Below are positions 36,417 to 45,918 of a DNA stretch of 64,000 nt, in pieces. The stretch is from Acidobacteriota bacterium. Its GTDB lineage: Bacteria; Acidobacteriota; Blastocatellia; Pyrinomonadales; Pyrinomonadaceae. Both the position numbers and the translations under genes were made by a program. The stretch is taken from assembly GCA_003223025.1 (NCBI GenBank), contig QHXR01000003.1:13697-77696 (forward strand), given 5' to 3'. The notes beneath the pieces are model-generated. The model did not search any database. It was not told the origin of the DNA and was given only the letters and a program-made list of their open reading frames with translations. Position 1 is the stretch's first letter, and each line of letters begins with the position of its first letter.

Positions 36417-36770
36417 CTACCATCGTTGACCGCGATATCCTCCGCCGCCGCCGCCGCCGAAGCCGCCGCGTCCGCCACCGCCGCCGCCGTTACGACCGCC
36501 GCCGCCGCCACCACCGCCAGCGCGGTTGGTCTGCGGTTTCGCTTCGTTGACTTTCAATTCGCGTCCGTCAACTTCCTTGCCGTTGAGCTCGGTGATGGCA
36601 TTCTGGCCTTCTTCCTGCGACGACATTTCGACGAAACCGAAGCCGCGCGAGCGACCGGTGTCACGATCTTCGATGACATTTGCTGACTGAACGGTACCGA
36701 CTGAAGCGAACAATTCGCTGAGGTCCTGAGCCGAAGTATTGAAGGATAAGTTTCCTACGTAGAGTTTCAT
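36417..36770 (-). CDS. RRM RNA-binding protein with glycine-rich tail
   Basis: A 117-residue protein. One RNA recognition motif has RNP2 LYVGNLSF (residues 2-9) and RNP1 RGFGFVEM (about 43-50). The C-terminus is Gly/Arg-rich (GGGGGGRNGGGG). Bacterial single-RRM proteins of this type are often cold- or stress-induced RNA chaperones. ATG 36770 follows a GGAAAA Shine-Dalgarno-like stretch; a TCCCGG-TCTG-CCGGGA hairpin lies just upstream of it (36787-36802). Confidence 0.9.
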   Translation of the reverse strand: MKLYVGNLSFNTSAQDLSELFASVGTVQSANVIEDRDTGRSRGFGFVEMSSQEEGQNAITELNGKEVDGRELKVNEAKPQTNRAGGGGGGGGRNGGGGGGRGGFGGGGGGGYRGQRW

Positions 36771-37124
36771 TTGTATTATTTTCCTTTCCCGGTCTGCCGG
36801 GATCTGCAATGAAGTGTCGAGCGCGGCTAGGATTTCTCTTTAAGAAGGAAAGGCCGGATCTCGGATACTCAAAAATTCTGAGAGCTACTTCTGGTGTTCT
36901 AACTAGGCCTGCTCTCAAACTTATCCAAAAACCGTTAAAGACAAAGCGCGTCCTCCAGCAGACGCGAGAGTAGGATTGCAAGCACCAACACTGACACTTA
37001 TCGCCCGAAATAGCAAGGCGGTGCTAGAAACGACTATGGAGGCACGTCGATTGCACTCTGTAAAGACAAGTAAATTTAATGCAGGATATTGATACAAATG
37101 GGCTACTTTCACGACGAGGATGTA
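36771..37124. other. Divergent intergenic region
   Basis: 354 bp between the RRM gene and the CheY-like gene. Holds the RRM leader with its hairpin at 36787-36802. No other gene-like signal. A long leader is common for cold-shock RNA-binding genes. Confidence 0.5.
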
Positions 37125-37493
37125 ATGAAAAAAAGGGTACTTCTTGCTGAGGATGAAGCGGATCTTCGCAAAATGATGAAGATCCTGCTTGAAATCCAAG
37201 GATACGATGTGATCGAAGCCGCGGACGGTTATGAGGCAGTGGAGAAAGCCGTCGAAGAGGAGCCCGACCTCATTCTTATGGATATCGCAATGCCTGTCAT
37301 GGACGGGATCGACTCAACGAAGACGATTCGGCGTCATGAGGAGTTGAACGGAATTCCGATTGTAGCGGTAACAGCTTATGGTGATTTTTACTCAAGCCGA
37401 GCTCGAAATGCCGGATGCGCAGATGTGCTCCAGAAACCGATAGACTTCGCCCAGTTGAAACCTATCGTCGAACGTTACCTCAACAACAACTAA
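37125..37493 (+). CDS. CheY-like single-domain response regulator
   Basis: A 122-residue receiver domain only. The acidic pair is Glu9/Asp10-Glu11 (LLAEDEADL), phosphoacceptor Asp53 in LMDIAMP, Thr83 in AVTAYG and the conserved Lys in LQKPIDF. No output domain, so it acts by protein contacts. GAGGA precedes ATG 37125; a TTG at 37089 is possible but not supported. No kinase is adjacent; the orphan kinase at 21882 is a candidate partner (speculative). Confidence 0.9.
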   Translation: MKKRVLLAEDEADLRKMMKILLEIQGYDVIEAADGYEAVEKAVEEEPDLILMDIAMPVMDGIDSTKTIRRHEELNGIPIVAVTAYGDFYSSRARNAGCADVLQKPIDFAQLKPIVERYLNNN

Positions 37494-37524
37494 AATATCG
37501 CAAGCCTAAATAATTTCCTCCCGC

Positions 37525-37553
37525 AGCCCTGCACGAAAGTGCGGGGCTTTATT
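37525..37553 (+). terminator. Intrinsic terminator of the response regulator
   Basis: AGCCCTGCAC - GAAA - GTGCGGGGCT (37525-37548), one G-T pair, then TTATTGTT. Confidence 0.85.
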
Positions 37554-37589
37554 GTTACCGATCTCTGTCGGCAACCTAAACGCTTGAAA

Positions 37590-37644
37590 ATCGGCGAAGA
37601 GAACTTTCCGTGGATTCCCATGCCTTATAGTTCTCTTCGCCGAT
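37590..37644. repeat. 16-bp perfect inverted repeat
   Basis: ATCGGCGAAGAGAACT at 37590-37605 and its reverse complement at 37629-37644, with a 23-nt spacer. Located between terminators of the response regulator and glnA; no ORF supported. Could be a dispersed repeat or a small RNA end. Confidence 0.6.
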
Positions 37645-37818
37645 CTTGTGGGAGACCAACCCAACCCTGGCTCGTTCACTGTCACCTGCAACGGTTCGCG
37701 GGCGAAATAGCAAACCGACCGAGGATGAAAAGAGATTAGCCGCATCCTCGTCCCGACGTCTTTAATCGCGATTGGTTTTTCTAAAAGATTCTGGCGCGAC
37801 GCTCACTCGAATAAAGTA

Positions 37819-37850
37819 TGGCCCGCGGTCTTCGAAAAAACCGCGGGCCG
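37819..37850 (-). terminator. Intrinsic terminator of glnA
   Basis: GGCCCGCGGT ... ACCGCGGGCC 10-bp stem (37820-37829 with 37840-37849); T-rich on the minus side. Confidence 0.8.
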
Positions 37851-37876
37851 TGTGCGTTCATCAAGCGTCACATGAA

Positions 37877-39295
37877 TTAAATATCGTAGTACATGCTGAA
37901 CTCGAGCGGATGCGGACGCAGTCGAAGCGGAGTGATCTCTTTTTCGCGCTTATACGAGATCCAACGCTCGATCATTGTCGTCGTAAACACGTCGCCCTTC
38001 AGCAGGAAGTCGTGATCCGCTTCAAGAGCTTTTAGCGCCTCGTCGAGCGAGCCCGGCAGGCTCGGGACATTGGCCAACTCTTCCGGCGGCAGATCGTAAA
38101 TATCCTTATCAAGCGGAGCACCCGGATCGATCCGATTCTGAATTCCATCGAGACCCGCCATCAGCAAAGCAGCGAAGGTGATGTACGGATTGCAACTTGG
38201 ATCCGGCGGCCGAAACTCGAGTCGTTTCGCTTTCGGCGACTGCGAGAACATCGGAATGCGAACCGCGGCAGATCGATTACGGGCCGAGTAAGCGAGATTC
38301 ACCGGTGCTTCGAAACCGGGAACAAGTCTCTTATAACTGTTCGTCGTCGGAGCGGCGAATGCGACCAATGCGGGTGCGTGCTTCAGCAATCCGCCGATAT
38401 AGAACTTCGCCATTTCCGAAAGACCGGCGTACTGATCGCCCGCAAAAAGCGGACTGCCGTCTTTCCAAAGCGACTGGTGGCAGTGCATGCCGGAGCCGTT
38501 GTCGCCGTAAAGCGGCTTCGGCATGAAGGTCGCCGTCTTTCCGTGTGCAACGGCCGTGTTCTTCACGACATTCTTGAAGAGCATGACGTTGTCGGCGGTG
38601 TGAAGAAGATTCGAGAATCGGAAGTCGATCTCACACTGACCGGCCGTCGCGACCTCGTGATGGTGGCATTCGACATCGATGCCGACTTCGGCAAGCGTCA
38701 ACGAGATCGCGTTGCGAATCCCGATCAGGGTATCGAGCGGAGCGACGGGAACGTAACCTTCCTTCGCACGAATATGAAACCCGGTGTTCATCACTCCGTC
38801 ATCCGAACGGCCTGTATTCCAATGGCCTTCTTCGCTGTCGACGGAGAATCCGGCGGACTGCTGATTATTGTGATAGCTCACTTGATCAAAAACGAAGAAC
38901 TCGGCTTCAGGTCCGAAGAAAACGGTGTCCGCGACACCCGTGAATTTCAGATAACTTTCGGCTCGAACGGCGACGGATCGCGGATCCAACCCGTACCCTT
39001 CTTTCGTGATCGGATCGACGACATTCGCGATCACGACTATCGTCGGCTCGGATGCAAACGGATCAAGCCAGAACCTTGACGGGTCCGGGATCAATAGCAT
39101 GTCCGACTCGTTGATCGCCGCCCATCCTCGCAGGCTCGATGCGTCGAATCCAAATCCTTCTTCGAAAGAATCCTCGGTCAGTTGACCGATCGGATATGTC
39201 AGGTGATGCCATGATCCTGGCAGATCGGTGAACCGTACCGATACAAACTTCGCTCCTTTGTCGGAAGCGAATGACAAAACGTTCTTTGCGTTCAT
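37877..39295 (-). CDS. glnA: Glutamine synthetase type I
   Basis: A 472-residue glutamine synthetase: glutamate + ammonia + ATP to glutamine. It shows [12 protein letters not shown] at the N-terminus, the metal-site [12 protein letters not shown], the loop [17 protein letters not shown], the ATP/metal-site [33 protein letters not shown] and NRSAAVRIP. Tyr400 in IYDLPPEE is the site adenylylated by GlnE in class I-beta enzymes. ATG 39295 follows AGGAG. A 285-nt leader holds hairpins that could attenuate transcription. Product feeds nitrogen metabolism; no glnB or glnE is nearby. Confidence 0.97.
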   Translation of the reverse strand: MNAKNVLSFASDKGAKFVSVRFTDLPGSWHHLTYPIGQLTEDSFEEGFGFDASSLRGWAAINESDMLLIPDPSRFWLDPFASEPTIVVIANVVDPITKEGYGLDPRSVAVRAESYLKFTGVADTVFFGPEAEFFVFDQVSYHNNQQSAGFSVDSEEGHWNTGRSDDGVMNTGFHIRAKEGYVPVAPLDTLIGIRNAISLTLAEVGIDVECHHHEVATAGQCEIDFRFSNLLHTADNVMLFKNVVKNTAVAHGKTATFMPKPLYGDNGSGMHCHQSLWKDGSPLFAGDQYAGLSEMAKFYIGGLLKHAPALVAFAAPTTNSYKRLVPGFEAPVNLAYSARNRSAAVRIPMFSQSPKAKRLEFRPPDPSCNPYITFAALLMAGLDGIQNRIDPGAPLDKDIYDLPPEELANVPSLPGSLDEALKALEADHDFLLKGDVFTTTMIERWISYKREKEITPLRLRPHPLEFSMYYDI

Positions 39296-39523
39296 CTGTG
39301 CTCCTAAAAATCTAGATTTTGATAATACTGTTCGCTTGCGAAGGCCGTGGCAGAAACACGAAAACCGCGTCCATTTCGGAGCGCGGCTTCGGCGTTCTAG
39401 TCGATCTCAACAGGCAAGCTCATGTCGGCGCTATTTAGCAACGGGCGTGCCTTCGGATCGAATACTAGTTAAGTTTAGTTTTAATTGAGCTTATTTGGAC
39501 TTTCGAGTGTAGTCGCGAAAGTA
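39296..39523 (-). promoter_or_regulatory. Long structured leader of glnA
   Basis: The minus-strand leader has several hairpins: ACTTTCG ... CGAAAGT (39500-39522), a complex region around 39410-39450, and a terminator-like element CCGCG-TCC-loop-GGA-CGCGG (39365-39386) followed by TTTTCG. No known glutamine riboswitch consensus was matched. The layout is like a transcription attenuator. Confidence 0.4.
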
Positions 39524-39581
39524 CAATTCCGACATTCTTGTATGAGATTCTCAATATCACCGACAATAATGTTGAGCTCGA

Positions 39582-41123
39582 CTACTGCGAGCTCTTAACT
39601 TCAACCTTGTCTCCAGAAGCAAATCCTTCGACTCTCCCACGGGCGTTCACGAACTGTACGCTCTTCTGACCGGTCCTGCTAACGAGATTCAATCCTTGCC
39701 GCAGGAGATCCTTCTTCTTATCAACACTAAGCTGGTCCCAGGTGGGTAGCGTGATCGCGTAAAGGGTGCTTGGCGTCGAACGCGCGGATCGTACAAAGTC
39801 TTTCAGCTCGCTGTCGTTGAGGTTTACGTCGCTCGCGCTTTCGGCTGATGTCTCCTGATCCGCAGGTTGCTTATCGGCCCAGAAATATAATCCTCCGCTC
39901 GTCGATACGATTAGGATCGTCGCAGCAAGAAGCCATTTATTGACGCCAAATATTTCGAATCTGCGGCGTGATCGACGTCGCGATTCGCTTGACTTCGTCT
40001 TAGCTTCTGTTTCGACCGGTTGGGATTCCCTTTCGTGGACTTCCTTGGCGTCCGCGGTCGGAAGATTTTTCAGAAGCTCGATGATCTCCAAAGTGCGTCC
40101 GGCGGCGTTCGAAACTTCCTGATCGTACTCGAACCCGTATTTTTGTTCGAGGCTGTCAAGGTCGGCAAGCAGTCGCTCGCGCTGTATCAGGTCGACGAAT
40201 TTATTTCCGACCCTGGTGTTGCACTCAATGGTCGCGGCGACGACTTCGGGCGTAAAGAACATTTCGCCCGTCGCTTCCTTGAAGCCGTGGATCTTCTTAA
40301 AGAAATCGTTCCGGATGAGATCATCGAATGTTTCCGCGCCTTCAGCCTCAGACTGTTTCTCAGCAAGGCCCGCCACGATCGTCTTTGCTTTCACCGAGGG
40401 CTCGTCCGTCGAATAGAGAGCGACTGACGCCCAATTCGCGTAGAGGGTTTTGATATGGCCCTTCATATCGGAGCGGCCAAACAGAAGCTTTCTCTTTTCG
40501 CCATCGATCTCACGCGAAAAGAGGCGAGTCATGACGAATTCAAATTTTTCTCGGGTTAACTCGGAGAAAGGAGCGTTCCGATAGAACCGCGCCAGTCCGA
40601 CAAGAGCTTGAGAACTCAGAACCGGACGAGAGTTTTCGCAGAACCTTCGAAGATTAGCAACCGATATCTTGCGATCGCGTTTCGCGAGTACCGAATTCCA
40701 GGTCTCCGTTTCCCGCATCAACTGAAATTCAGCGTCGGCGTACTCTGTTGTGGAAGTGTCGCCCTCAACCTGGAGATACTTATGCAAAGCTTTCTTTGCT
40801 TCGAGATCGTCGTAGGAGGTCGGCACGGCTTTCAAATGCTCGCGCTCGATGCCCGACAAGATGTGCTCAACCATCTGAAGGCACGAGATCTCGTCAACCG
40901 CACGTTTTCGGTAAAAGTCTTTCCCGCTTAGTTCCGACGAATCATCCAGCTCCGCGTCCCCGTCGGGAACCGAAGCCATAGCAGCGGTCGGGTCGAACTC
41001 GGAGTCGAAAGTGTCCGCCGGCTCAGACGGATCTTCATAACCTGCACTGCGCAGATCGATGACCGTGTGCTCAAGCAGATTTTCTTCTCTGAGTTCTTCG
41101 ATCAGGTCTTCAAAAACATTCAT
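39582..41123 (-). CDS. Single-pass membrane protein, unknown
   Basis: A 513-residue protein without a recognised family. Residues 1-90 are acidic; a long helical region from 90-370 has repeat-like charged helices. A basic patch (ESRRRSRRRFE) precedes one transmembrane helix near residue 395-412 (WLLAATILIVSTSGGLYFW), and about 100 residues follow it, a type II topology. Start ATG 41123 is preferred to the TTG at 41141. It lies 41 bp downstream of the pilin gene on the same strand, so a role in pilus assembly or signalling is possible but unproven. Confidence 0.65.
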   Translation of the reverse strand: MNVFEDLIEELREENLLEHTVIDLRSAGYEDPSEPADTFDSEFDPTAAMASVPDGDAELDDSSELSGKDFYRKRAVDEISCLQMVEHILSGIEREHLKAVPTSYDDLEAKKALHKYLQVEGDTSTTEYADAEFQLMRETETWNSVLAKRDRKISVANLRRFCENSRPVLSSQALVGLARFYRNAPFSELTREKFEFVMTRLFSREIDGEKRKLLFGRSDMKGHIKTLYANWASVALYSTDEPSVKAKTIVAGLAEKQSEAEGAETFDDLIRNDFFKKIHGFKEATGEMFFTPEVVAATIECNTRVGNKFVDLIQRERLLADLDSLEQKYGFEYDQEVSNAAGRTLEIIELLKNLPTADAKEVHERESQPVETEAKTKSSESRRRSRRRFEIFGVNKWLLAATILIVSTSGGLYFWADKQPADQETSAESASDVNLNDSELKDFVRSARSTPSTLYAITLPTWDQLSVDKKKDLLRQGLNLVSRTGQKSVQFVNARGRVEGFASGDKVEVKSSQ

Positions 41124-41164
41124 CTTGGTGATAGAGATCAATGGCCTAGACGACCAAATATTGT

Positions 41165-41605
41165 TTAATTACCGGTGTTTCCGCCGGCTGGCCAGACCTG
41201 CCGAATTCTTCCGGTTTGGTCGAGTTCGTACTGATAAAGCACATCGCCTGAGACATCCCGTCTCGCAATGATCGAGTAGGACTGTTTGAGCTCGTTGTCC
41301 GTAGGCACGGCCGGTGCCATTGTGAACACATATCGACCCTTTACGACACTGTCTCCGACATCGGTGCCGGCGCCGCCGCCGATAATCCTATTCAGTTCAT
41401 TCAATCTGCCGAATCTTCCGTTCTGCGAATAGAAGGTGACCTGCGTCGAGGCCATTGTCCGCATAGTCGAAAATGCAGCCCCGTTTTCCGCCGCCCACAT
41501 TCCCTTTTGATATGCCGGAACCGCCATCGCGGCGATCACTCCGATTATCACAACGACCAAGAGCAGCTCGATCAGGGAGAAACCTTTTTGTTGATTCGTA
41601 TTCAT
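41165..41605 (-). CDS. Type IV pilin-like protein
   Basis: A 146-residue prepilin: short leader MNTNQQKG, cleavage site G8|F9, mature N-terminus FSLIELLLVVVIIGVIAAMA with Glu13 at mature position 5, then a pilin-like beta-rich domain. The N-terminal helix is characteristic for major pilins and pseudopilins. ATG 41605. Three TTTTTGACA / TCTGACA-like direct repeats lie 20-50 nt upstream. No other pil genes are in the window. Confidence 0.9.
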   Translation of the reverse strand: MNTNQQKGFSLIELLLVVVIIGVIAAMAVPAYQKGMWAAENGAAFSTMRTMASTQVTFYSQNGRFGRLNELNRIIGGGAGTDVGDSVVKGRYVFTMAPAVPTDNELKQSYSIIARRDVSGDVLYQYELDQTGRIRQVWPAGGNTGN

Positions 41606-41906
41606 GACCTATTCCTCAGTCAATCTGACACTTTTTGACACCATTTTTTGACAGCTTTCCTATGCGTGTGTCGGGTAACTACAGCGAAACGCCCTAAAAC
41701 ATTGAGTTATACCGCTCCTTGAATGTAAGGCAGCCTCTCGAATTTGCATTCTTTGCAAAGCGTATGCCATCTGACCGACGTGCCCGCAAAGCTTTAAAAA
41801 ACTTTGTGTTGTCTCACTTTTTGATTTTTGTTAGATTTTTACTAAGCTTAAAGTTTTCACCTTAGGTCTTCGAAGATTTCGAATTCAGCAATGGGAGTAT
41901 CGCAAA
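41606..41906. other. Divergent region between pilin and speA
   Basis: 300 bp. On the pilin side TGACA occurs at 41626, 41636 and 41649 (spacing 10 and 13), two within TTTTTGACA, so it may be a regulator site. An AT-rich stretch at 41810-41860 probably carries the speA promoter. Confidence 0.4.
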
Positions 41907-43838
41907 TTGAGCTCAGTCATAGAACGCACCGTCGAGACGTACGGGATCGATAATTGGGGGGCCGACTATTTCGGAGTCAACCGCAAGGGAAATTTGGTGG
42001 TCTATTCGCCGGATAACTCAAACCTAACTGCCGATGTAAAAGAAATTATCGACGATCTCGCTAAGCGGGGCATCAACACGCCCGTTCTGCTTCGGTTCCC
42101 TCAACTTCTCGCAGGACAGATCCGAAAGCTCCACACCTCTTTCAAAAAATCGATAAAGGAATTCGGCTACGAAGGCGATCACATGTGTGTTTACCCGATG
42201 AAGGTGAACCAGAATCGTGCCGTGATCGAGGAGTATTTGAAAGAGGGCGCGAGATACAACTTCGGGCTCGAAGCCGGTTCGAAAGCTGAACTGTACGCCG
42301 CACTCGCACTCGAGCAGCCCGCTGAAAGCCTTCTCGTACTGAACGGTTTCAAGGATCGTGATTTCGTGAAGCTCGCCTTCGCTGGTGCCGGTGCCGGAAA
42401 GAAAGTCGTCATCGTTATCGAGAAGATGTCCGAGCTCGAGCACACCCTTAGCCTCGTCAAGGAGTTCACCGAGGAGAATGCTGACGCAGCACTTCCGATG
42501 GTCGGCGTTCGCGTCAAGCTCTACTCGAAGGGTTCCGGTAAATGGGAAAAGTCGGGCGGTGAAGCGGCGAAGTTCGGGTTAACTACGACCGAGATACTCG
42601 AAGTCATTCGACAACTCCAGGAAGCCGGCCGAGCCGACATGCTGCAGTTGCTTCATTTTCATATCGGCTCGCAGCTCACGGACATCAAGCGAATCAAGAA
42701 CGCGATGAAAGAGGCGGCCCGGACCTACGCGAAGATCCGAAAGATGGGGATTCCGATCCAGTTTCTCGACGTTGGCGGAGGAATGGCAGTCGATTACGAC
42801 GGATCGCGAACTTCCTTTGAATCGTCGGCGAACTATAACGCTCGCGAATTTGCGAACGATGTCATTTACGCGATAAAGACTGTTTGCGACGACGAAATTG
42901 TTCCGCACCCGACGATCATTCAGGAGTCGGGACGATTCCTGTCGGCGTATCACGCGATCCTCGTAACGAATGTTCAGGAAGAGATCGAAACTGTCGTCCA
43001 GGATCTTACGCCGATGACGATCGACAAGGACGATCCACCAGTGATTCGCGAGCTCCACGATCTTCGCGAGACCATCAATGCGAAGAACTATCGCGAGTAT
43101 TATCACGATGCTCTCGAGCATCGCGAAGAGCTGTTTACGATGTTCGATCTCGGGTTGATCGATCTCGAAGCTAAAGGTAAAGGCGAGGTGCTTTTCTGGG
43201 ATGTTTGCGAACTGGCGGACCAGTTTGCACAGCAGAAAAAATACGTCTCGGAGGAGTTTGACGACCTTCGACGGCTTCTGTGCGCGAAGTACCTGACGAA
43301 CTTCTCGGTTTTCCGCTCGATGCCGGACAACTGGGCGCTCGAACAGCTATTTCCAATCATTCCAATACATAAACTCAACAAAAAGCCGACGGAATATGCT
43401 ACCCTATGTGACATAACCTGCGATTCCGACGGTATCGTTGACAAGTTCGTGGACCTTCACGACATAAAGCCCGTTCTCGAACTACACAAATTAGTTAAGA
43501 ACGAGCCTTATTATTTAGCGATGATGCTTGTCGGGGCTTATCAGGAAGTTATGGGTAATAACCATAACCTGTTCGGGGTGCCCCATGAGGCTCACATTTT
43601 TATCGGAGAAGACGGTCACATCATTAAGAAGGTGATCTATGGAGCAACGCTCGCTGACACTCTCAGCACGGTTCGGTTTGATGCGATCCAGCTCCACGAC
43701 CAGTTCCGACGAACCGTTATGAAACGAATTCGGGACGGCGAGCTTTCTACGAAGGAAGGAAATCAGTTGATCGAGTTTTACGAGAATCAAGCTGGGAGCT
43801 ACACGTACATGACGCCTAACGGCGCCGCGGGTAGCTAA
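41907..43838 (+). CDS. speA: Biosynthetic arginine decarboxylase
   Basis: A 643-residue PLP-dependent decarboxylase: arginine to agmatine. Motifs: N-terminal YGIDNWGADYFGVN, MKVNQNR (PLP lysine region), GLEAGSKAEL, LLHFHIGSQLTDI, LDVGGGMAVDYDG and TIIQESGRFLSA; C-terminal SpeA domain to the end. TTG start at 41907 with GGGAG about nine bases upstream. Followed at 38 bp by the DHS-like gene and then speB, a clear polyamine operon. Confidence 0.95.
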   Translation: MSSVIERTVETYGIDNWGADYFGVNRKGNLVVYSPDNSNLTADVKEIIDDLAKRGINTPVLLRFPQLLAGQIRKLHTSFKKSIKEFGYEGDHMCVYPMKVNQNRAVIEEYLKEGARYNFGLEAGSKAELYAALALEQPAESLLVLNGFKDRDFVKLAFAGAGAGKKVVIVIEKMSELEHTLSLVKEFTEENADAALPMVGVRVKLYSKGSGKWEKSGGEAAKFGLTTTEILEVIRQLQEAGRADMLQLLHFHIGSQLTDIKRIKNAMKEAARTYAKIRKMGIPIQFLDVGGGMAVDYDGSRTSFESSANYNAREFANDVIYAIKTVCDDEIVPHPTIIQESGRFLSAYHAILVTNVQEEIETVVQDLTPMTIDKDDPPVIRELHDLRETINAKNYREYYHDALEHREELFTMFDLGLIDLEAKGKGEVLFWDVCELADQFAQQKKYVSEEFDDLRRLLCAKYLTNFSVFRSMPDNWALEQLFPIIPIHKLNKKPTEYATLCDITCDSDGIVDKFVDLHDIKPVLELHKLVKNEPYYLAMMLVGAYQEVMGNNHNLFGVPHEAHIFIGEDGHIIKKVIYGATLADTLSTVRFDAIQLHDQFRRTVMKRIRDGELSTKEGNQLIEFYENQAGSYTYMTPNGAAGS

Positions 43839-43876
43839 AAATTTTTATATCGAAATTATCTGTTTGGAGAATCATA

Positions 43877-44938
43877 ATGGCCGCTCAAAAGAAAACTAAA
43901 GCTTCAAAATTTCTGACAGTACCGACACGACCGGTGCCGATCGATCGCGATCGCTCCGTCGCCGGACTGTTGGAGAAGATGGAGGGTGCCGGATTCGGTG
44001 CGAAGCAGCTTGCGGAAGCACATAGGATCTGGTTGGACATGCTCGATGACAATTCGACGATCTATCTTTGCGGATCGGGCAATCTCATCACATCGGGTAT
44101 GCGGCGGCTGCTGGCTTATGTAATTAAGAACCGTTTCGTCGACGTCATAGTTATGTCGGGCACGGTTCTTTTCCACGACATTCACGAAACTCTCGGACGC
44201 AGTCACTATCAGGCACACCCGAGCATGTCGGATGAAGAGCTCGAGTCATCGGATGTCGCTCGCGTCGGAGATCTTCTCGCCAACCGCGATGAATATCGCG
44301 AAGCGGATGAATGGGTCGGCAGCGTTATCAATCAACTCGACACAAGTCGTGCTTACTCGGTTCGCGAATTTCTTTTGCTGATGGGCCGCGAACTTGCAGA
44401 GATCGCTCACGAGGACGGCATCATGACGTCATCCTATAAAGCTCGTATCCCGGTTTTCTGTCCCGATCTGTTAAGCACTGAATTGTCTGTCGGGATCGCC
44501 CGCGCGAGATTCGAGAAGAAATCGCAATTCACATTCGACACGACGACCGACACGATGGAGATGATGCAGATCGCGCAGAAAACGCGTAACTCGGGCGTCA
44601 TCACGCTCGGCAGCGCGTGCAGCCAGAATATGCTCCACATGGCGGAGATCTCGTCATACATGCTTCGCAATGCGGCTCGCGGTCATAAATACGCCGTGTC
44701 CATTACGACCGATACGGTGCCGCTCGAAATCCGGACTCCTTCTTACGCGGGGAATCACACAGCGGTATTCGGAAAGTTACTTAAAGGCGCGACGACGGCT
44801 TACGTACCGGCCGATCCGTCGATCGCTCTTCCCATGATCATCACCGCCTTATCGCAGACTGCGGCGAAATTTATGAAGGGACGAAAGCGTCCGAACTTCA
44901 GTTTCGCCGGCAAGGACATGACGATCGACGTTCCTTAG
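43877..44938 (+). CDS. Deoxyhypusine synthase-like protein (probable polyamine aminobutyl transferase)
   Basis: A 353-residue DHS-family protein. Visible: YLCGSGNLITSG (Rossmann-type NAD region), VDVIVMSGTVLFHDIHETLG, ITLGSACSQNML, and the C-terminal HTAVFGKLLKG where Lys300 aligns with the DHS catalytic lysine. Bacteria lack eIF5A, so the acceptor is probably a polyamine, giving homospermidine or similar (family knowledge; here inference). Its place between speA and speB supports this. It is cotranscribed with speA (38 bp gap) and followed by a heptamer array one base after its stop. Confidence 0.85.
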   Translation: MAAQKKTKASKFLTVPTRPVPIDRDRSVAGLLEKMEGAGFGAKQLAEAHRIWLDMLDDNSTIYLCGSGNLITSGMRRLLAYVIKNRFVDVIVMSGTVLFHDIHETLGRSHYQAHPSMSDEELESSDVARVGDLLANRDEYREADEWVGSVINQLDTSRAYSVREFLLLMGRELAEIAHEDGIMTSSYKARIPVFCPDLLSTELSVGIARARFEKKSQFTFDTTTDTMEMMQIAQKTRNSGVITLGSACSQNMLHMAEISSYMLRNAARGHKYAVSITTDTVPLEIRTPSYAGNHTAVFGKLLKGATTAYVPADPSIALPMIITALSQTAAKFMKGRKRPNFSFAGKDMTIDVP

Positions 44939-44939
44939 G

Positions 44940-44974
44940 AATTTTCGATTTTAGATTTGCGATTTTCGATTGGG
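44940..44974. repeat. Heptanucleotide array, GATTTTC type
   Basis: Five degenerate units in phase: AATTTTC, GATTTTA, GATTTGC, GATTTTC, GATTGGG. Begins one base after the stop of the DHS-like gene. Confidence 0.75.
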
Positions 44975-45009
44975 GCTTCACTCTCACGAGATCGCAATTC
45001 GAAAATTTC

Positions 45010-45918
45010 ATGAGCGAATCCGCGACACTTCCAATGAATTTCGGCGGCATCGAGGAGGAGGAGTTTTCCTCCTTCGATTCGTCGCGCATCCTGGTGTGGC
45101 CGGTGTCGTACGAAGGGACAGTTTCTTTCGGTACCGGAACCGGAGACGGAGCGATGGCGATCGTCGATGCTTCGCGGAACATGGAGCTGTACGAGGAAGA
45201 GACCGGTTCGGAAGTTTACAAACTTGGCATTCACACTCTTGAAGAATTCGGGTCACGCGACACTCCCGAAGCGATGATGGAATCGCTTTACGATCGCACG
45301 AAGGAACTCCTCGACTCGGAAAAGTTCATCTGTATGCTTGGTGGCGAACACTCCGTTTCAGCTCCCGTCATCAAAGCTCACGCCGAAAAATTTCACAACA
45401 TGAGCGTCCTCCAGATCGATGCTCACGCAGACCTTCGCGACACCTACGACGGCACGCCGCACTCGCATGCTTCGATCATGGCCCGCGTCGTCAAGGACCT
45501 CCGCATTCCTTCGGTTCAAGTTGGCATTCGGTCGATCTCGGCCGACGAAGCTCGTTCGCTGAACTCGGGTCTTCCGACGAAGATATTCTGGGCGAAGGAC
45601 ATCGTCGGCAAAACAGATTGGATCGACCCGGCCGTCGACGCGCTGACGGAAAACGTCTATCTCACGATCGACATCGATGGACTCGACCCTAGCCTCGTAC
45701 CGACGACTGGTACTCCGGAGCCCGGCGGACTAGGCTGGTATGAGACGCTGGCGTTGATTCGCACTCTTGCAAAAAAGCGTCGTGTTATCGGGATGGATCT
45801 TGTTGAATTTTCAAAAGCCGACAATTCCGATGCTCCTGCATTTCTTTGCTCCAAGCTCGTCTACAAATCGCTTTCTTACGTGTTCAGCGATGAATCGCCC
45901 AAGATAACGGTAAGCTAG
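45010..45918 (+). CDS. speB: Agmatinase
   Basis: A 302-residue ureohydrolase: agmatine to putrescine and urea. The two-manganese site is clear: GGEHS (residues 111-115), DAHADLRD (137-144), HSHAS, and TIDIDGLDPSLVPTTGTPEPGG. Third gene of the speA / DHS-like / speB cluster, 71 bp downstream of the DHS-like gene. Together the genes form the arginine-to-putrescine route plus a likely aminobutyl transfer step. Confidence 0.95.
   Translation: MSESATLPMNFGGIEEEEFSSFDSSRILVWPVSYEGTVSFGTGTGDGAMAIVDASRNMELYEEETGSEVYKLGIHTLEEFGSRDTPEAMMESLYDRTKELLDSEKFICMLGGEHSVSAPVIKAHAEKFHNMSVLQIDAHADLRDTYDGTPHSHASIMARVVKDLRIPSVQVGIRSISADEARSLNSGLPTKIFWAKDIVGKTDWIDPAVDALTENVYLTIDIDGLDPSLVPTTGTPEPGGLGWYETLALIRTLAKKRRVIGMDLVEFSKADNSDAPAFLCSKLVYKSLSYVFSDESPKITVS

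Noticed and set aside
37506-37745. Open frames on both strands between the response regulator and glnA
   Set aside because: They cover the terminator and inverted repeat and have no protein-like features.
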